The notes under the pieces are model-generated. The model was not told the origin of the DNA. It did no database searches and was given only the letters and a program-made list of their open reading frames with translations. The position numbers and the translations under genes are program-made. This document shows, piece after piece, positions 8,225 to 11,387 of a stretch of 11,387 nt of DNA. The DNA is taken from positions 1 to 11,387 of the forward strand of contig JANBPT010001280.1 in assembly GCA_027575765.1 (NCBI GenBank), in the 5' to 3' direction. Source of the DNA: Tieghemiomyces parasiticus. Lineage: Eukaryota > Kickxellomycota > Dimargaritomycetes > Dimargaritales > Dimargaritaceae. Numbering within the stretch: position 1 is the stretch's first letter; each line of letters opens with the position of its first letter.

Positions 8225-8231
8225 TGAGTCA
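8225..8231. promoter_or_regulatory. Gcn4/CPC1-type site TGAGTCA, upstream of ILV5
   Basis: An exact match to the bZIP general amino acid control element, 582 nt upstream of the ILV5 ATG. The 11 bases TGAGTCAGAAG recur exactly at 9949-9959 upstream of ILV6. One-mismatch relatives lie nearby at 8241-8247 (TGATTCA) and 8299-8305 (TGACTCG). Confidence 0.5.
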
Positions 8232-9247
8232 GAAGGCGGGTGATTCACTGTCTACCACCAGCGTAATGGCTCACTAGACGGAAGTACCAGACGCATGGTG
8301 ACTCGCTAACCTTGCTCGCCCTGAGAGAGTGGGGTTAAGAGTGAGGTGGCATAATCGATCGTCGCCCCTCCTCCTTTCTACCTGTCTGGCGGTGGGATTA
8401 CTAACTCTTGCCCCGACCTATCACGCTCTGCCAGCCCCTCCAAATCAAGGTAGAGCCCTCGATGGCTCCGTGGTCCACGCGCCACTTAACCCCTACCTGT
8501 AAAATGTGCCCAACCCAACGCGGCTCTATCCGACACACCGGGCCCCGGCTGCATCCGTTGCTCGTCCACTGATCGCTCCTAGATAAGGCAGTTGCAAAAC
8601 GCGGCTGAGCCATCCGGTTACCACCACCGAACGTCTCAGCTAGTGTCCACGTAGCTGGGGAGCAGGTTTACAGTGGCCGGCCAGCCCTGGGCCCGGATCA
8701 AGGCTAGTGACGGACGGCAGGATACGGGGCAAGGCGACGTGACTTGGTCAACAACGCAAAATAGCCGTAGACTGTTTCTGGTCGTACAGTTAGTGAAGCC
8801 GGCTGCGATTGATAATAGCCTTTCCGGCCCATTGGCCAAAGGGGCAAGCTGTCCTTCCGTGCCGCGATGTTGGGTAATAGCCGTCCAGCGAGCTAAGGTA
8901 GGTGCTCACTACGGCTTTCATGGGTCGCCAAAGAGCAATGATAGACCTTGTGGCGGGCCACGGCTACCCACTGTCCTCCTGTTGCTCATGCACCACCCAC
9001 CCTCTAGCTGGCACCCATGTTTATTGAGCCGCTAGATGACACTCTCGGGAGGGTGGGAAAGCCTTGGCTGGCCCGAACCAATGGTCGCTTAGAGATGGGA
9101 GGGCTTGCGAAGGATGGTCTGCTGCTGGCTGATTTCAAATATATTAGCATCTGTCCTGCGCCAATCAGCTTGGGGGCTAGTTCCCACCGGGCAGTTGCAG
9201 GTCAGGGATTCAGGGTTCGGGACACCTTCAATGCTCACCAGATATCG

Positions 9248-9254
9248 TGAGTCA
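9248..9254. promoter_or_regulatory. Gcn4/CPC1-type site TGAGTCA, middle of the ILV5-ILV6 gap
   Basis: An exact TGAGTCA about 1.6 kb from ILV5 and 1.4 kb from ILV6. It is far from either start, so it is the least persuasive of the four on its own. Confidence 0.3.
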
Positions 9255-9948
9255 CGCGGGACTCGGGGGGGGCAAGGTTGGACAGGTCACGCCGCTGGCT
9301 AATACGCTCAACGGTAAAGGGACCATCGGTCTCAGTAAGAGTGGTGGTAATACACAGGATTGGTTGACCAAGGTGCGCCAACCTTCTGTGCCACCTCCTT
9401 TAGTCTTTGGTACGATGGGCAAACACTGCCGGTATCTCGAGCGTGTCGACCTTATAGATTGATAGCATATAGCGTATTGTGTCTGCTCTTCCCTTGCCAT
9501 TCGACTCGGACCGATAATCGAGCTATAAGGCAGCCGATGGCCAGTGTCGCGGTTGTATGTAACAACTAGTTATAGGCCCACTGATCGATAGGCATAGTAG
9601 GGGGCAGTGCATATAATGAGAGCCAGCTGCGCTAACGATGGGCGCAGATAGATCTGGTGTGCCCAAGTCATTCTACATGGAATCATTACCCCAGGCCTTG
9701 CCGAAACGGACGGTTCGTTACTGACTTAAGTGACGTTCAATAAACGCTACATCCCATCCGCCGTATTCTCACTATCCATTGGGCCTTCCCCTCCCGACGC
9801 GGCCTCCGAGGGACCTTTTATGCAGATTGTACAGACACTGGACAGCGCCTTAGCTGTAGCTAGGGTGGCCCGCCAAGATTTGCCAGTCGCCTCGTCAGCC
9901 GCGTATCTACCTGGCAATGCCAGGATCACACCCGCAGTCCCGGCCTGG

Positions 9949-9955
9949 TGAGTCA
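9949..9955. promoter_or_regulatory. Gcn4/CPC1-type site TGAGTCA, distal to ILV6
   Basis: An exact match 686 nt upstream of the ILV6 ATG. It shares the extended 11-mer TGAGTCAGAAG with the ILV5-side site at 8225. Confidence 0.45.
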
Positions 9956-10267
9956 GAAGCGTAAGGTGGACAACCCTCACTCCGCTTTCAGGCAAGCACC
10001 GCCGGTTGGCATGTTTCACATGTCGGTTGTCGACGCACCCTACCTACCTACTTACTTGTCTACACACGCTACGTGTCCACAGCACCGCTGATGCCCCAAT
10101 ACCTTGTAGCGCTAGGGCCCTCGGCTCTACCCTTATTAACCTTACCAGCAAACGACAAAGGTCGCTTAGGCTTGGACTCTACCGCCTTCCTGATTTCCGC
10201 TCCCGCTTGGTATTTAATCCGCCAGGCAAACTGGCTGATACGGTCCTCCGGCCCCTTGAGGCTGACC

Positions 10268-10273
10268 TATAAA
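10268..10273 (+). promoter_or_regulatory. Putative TATA box of ILV6
   Basis: TATAAA in the context GACCTATAAAGCG, 367 nt upstream of the ILV6 ATG, followed by a C-rich pyrimidine leader. If used, the leader would be about 330 nt, or shorter if a leader intron is removed. Confidence 0.4.
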
Positions 10274-10382
10274 GCGAGCCTTTCCGCCTCCAGCCAGACC
10301 AACCGCTGCATATTCACGCTGCTATTGGCACCTCCACACCCTGCCCCTACTTGTATAAGCCACTCCCCCCTTCCTACTCTTC

Positions 10383-10389
10383 TGACTCA
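10383..10389. promoter_or_regulatory. Gcn4/CPC1-type site TGACTCA, proximal to ILV6
   Basis: An exact TGACTCA 252 nt upstream of the ILV6 ATG, a usual distance for this element in fungi. It lies downstream of the putative TATA box at 10268, so either that TATA is not the one used or this match is fortuitous. Confidence 0.45.
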
Positions 10390-10471
10390 CCAACGGACTT
10401 TAAACCCCACAGCCCAGCCCAGCTCTACTCGCCTTGGTTCTGCCTCTGGGCCACAGCTGACCTTGACCTAA

Positions 10472-10481
10472 CCCCCCCCCC
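10472..10481. repeat. C10 tract in the ILV6 leader region
   Basis: Ten C directly after CTTGACCTAA and before CTCGTGTAG. Together, a CTAAC box, a pyrimidine tract and TAG resemble an intron 3' end in the ILV6 5' UTR, but the donor is uncertain. Confidence 0.5.
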
Positions 10482-10634
10482 TCGTGTAGTTTTTCTCTGG
10501 CTCACCTGTTCCTTTATTCGCCGTAGTGCCACTGACCCCGACGTCTGCCTCCTTCCTGTTCATCGCGCCTCGTAGACTCCCCATTCCGTCCTCTTGGCCT
10601 ACCGCATTCCAACGGCCCACGGTCGCTTCTAAGC

Positions 10635-11387
10635 ATGCTGGCACATCGGGCCCTTCACCCCGGTCGGACCCTCTGGTCGCGTACCCTCCAACTGGCCCTC
10701 CAGCCCAGCCCGACCGCCCTGCAACGTACCCTATCTACCACGCCGCGGCTTTCCAGGTCCAATGCCTACTCCCGCGTGCCCCGTCCCTTCGCCCGCCCGC
10801 CGCAGCATAGTGTCGAAGAGGCCGTCAAGCACATTATCCTTAGCAACCCGGAGACAGCGGCCTCCCTGGATGATCAGGAAGAGCAGACCCGCCCCTACAT
10901 CCTCAACGTGCTGGTTCAGAACGAGCCCGGGGCACTGACCCGAATTTCTGGTATTATGTCCGCCCGCAACTACAACATTGATACCCTGGTCGTTTCCAAG
11001 ACCGAGGTTCCGTCCTTATCCCGTATGACCATCACCATCCGGGCGAGTCCGTTCCTGATGCAGCAGGCCAAGCAACAGCTGGAGGACTTGGTAAGTGTTA
11101 GCCATCGACGTGCAAGGTACGAACAGCGCAGGACTAATCGTGTCGTGTGTACCCAATTCTTCACTAATCACCTCGACCTTTACCCCCCCCTCCCACCTTA
11201 CCATATCGCCCGTCTACGACTAGATTCCGGTGTGGGCCGTGGTAGACTACAGTGACGCCAAGATCGTGCAACGCGAAATGCTGCTCTGTAAGCTTTCGAT
11301 CGTCGGGCCCGAGCTAGCCATGAGTTCCAGCCAACTGGGTCTTCCCACGGGCCCACCCGTGGTGGTACCCGTACCCAGTGGTAAAGG
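10635..11387 (+). CDS. ILV6: Acetolactate synthase small (regulatory) subunit, mitochondrial; exons 10635-11090 and 11224-11387, 3' end off window
   Basis: Regulatory subunit that stimulates acetolactate synthase (ILV2) and confers valine feedback inhibition, in the mitochondrial matrix. Acetolactate synthase makes the substrate of ILV5. Exon 1 gives 152 residues. Residues 1 to about 50 are Arg/Ser/Leu-rich with no acids, a typical transit peptide. The ACT domain starts at RPYILNVLVQNEPGALTRIS (86-105), with NYNIDTLVVSKTEV (112-125) and LSRMTITI (128-135), all family hallmarks. Exon 2 continues IPVWAVVDYSDAKIVQRE, then LLCKLSIVGPE, matching the family order after QLEDL. A Pro/Val-rich stretch (GPPVVVPVPSG) then falls where family members have a variable loop. 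The gene is cut by the right edge at residue 206, so the second ACT-like half is not seen. Without splicing, the frame would stop at 11253-11255 and lose everything beyond the first ACT strands. The ATG at 10635 is the first in frame. Confidence 0.96.
11091..11223 (+). other. Spliceosomal intron of ILV6 (133 nt, phase 0)
   Basis: The donor GTAAGT (11091-11096) comes directly after the codon for Leu152 and the acceptor is TAG at 11221-11223. Branch-point-like ACTAATC boxes lie at 11133-11139 and 11163-11169, followed by a C-rich pyrimidine tract (11176-11198). Splicing joins QLEDL to IPVWAV, which is the conserved continuation in ILV6 proteins. The length is not a multiple of three, so retention would shift the frame. 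Confidence 0.93.

Larger units (their letters stand above)
7644..10634. other. 3-kb divergent intergenic region between ILV5 and ILV6
   Basis: No convincing gene. Several short frames overlap on both strands, but none shows a recognisable family, and most start at GTG, TTG or CTG. One 77-codon ATG frame at 9017-9250 (MFIEPLDDTLGRV...) is unrecognised and weak. The region holds four exact Gcn4-type sites, TATA-like boxes near each end, a G8 run (9265-9272) and a C10 run (10472-10481). It presumably contains both promoters, and the middle about 1.5 kb is unexplained. Confidence 0.6.

Noticed and set aside
8673..9035. 120-codon plus-strand frame in the ILV5-ILV6 gap
   Set aside because: It begins at GTG, its translation looks random, and it overlaps equally open minus-strand frames.
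10073..10471. 132-codon plus-strand frame upstream of ILV6
   Set aside because: It begins at GTG, overlaps the putative ILV6 TATA box and leader, and ends in low-complexity Ser/Pro/Thr sequence. It is better explained as pyrimidine-rich promoter DNA.

Overview
This window looks like nuclear DNA of a fungus. It carries a spliceosome factor, two mitochondrial branched-chain amino acid enzymes with N-terminal targeting leaders, and spliceosomal introns of 130-185 nt with GTRAGT donors and CTAAT branch-point-like boxes. Gene spacing is loose, and the long non-coding stretches contain unusual mono-C/G runs. An early-diverging lineage (for example Zoopagomycota or Mucoromycota) is plausible, but that placement is inference only.

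Layout, left to right. (1) Positions 1-374, minus strand: the 5' end of a MutL-family mismatch-repair gene, best matching MLH3. It is cut by the left edge and has one intron, so no single open frame shows it. (2) 816-2918, minus: a complete intronless CWC22, the MIF4G/MA3 splicing factor. (3) 2919-4817: mostly non-coding, with one doubtful small membrane-protein frame divergent from CWC22. (4) 4818-5786, plus: a secreted His/Gly-rich protein of unknown function with a clear signal peptide. (5) 6426-7643, minus: ILV5, mitochondrial ketol-acid reductoisomerase, convergent with the His-rich gene. (6) 7644-10634: a 3-kb gap between divergent genes, with four perfect TGAGTCA/TGACTCA (Gcn4/CPC1-type) sites. 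(7) 10635 to the right edge, plus: ILV6, the acetolactate synthase regulatory subunit, with one intron and a truncated 3' end.

Functionally, ILV6 and ILV5 act at consecutive steps of mitochondrial isoleucine/valine synthesis. ILV6 regulates the acetolactate synthase that makes the substrate of ILV5. Their divergent arrangement and the Gcn4-type sites between them suggest shared general amino acid control. CWC22 and MLH3 lie in tandem but have no obvious functional link.

I found no mobile element, tRNA, rRNA, CRISPR array or clearly new multi-gene system. The observations most worth following up are the linked ILV5/ILV6 pair with its putative control sites, the His/Gly-rich secreted protein, and the split MLH3 start at the left edge.
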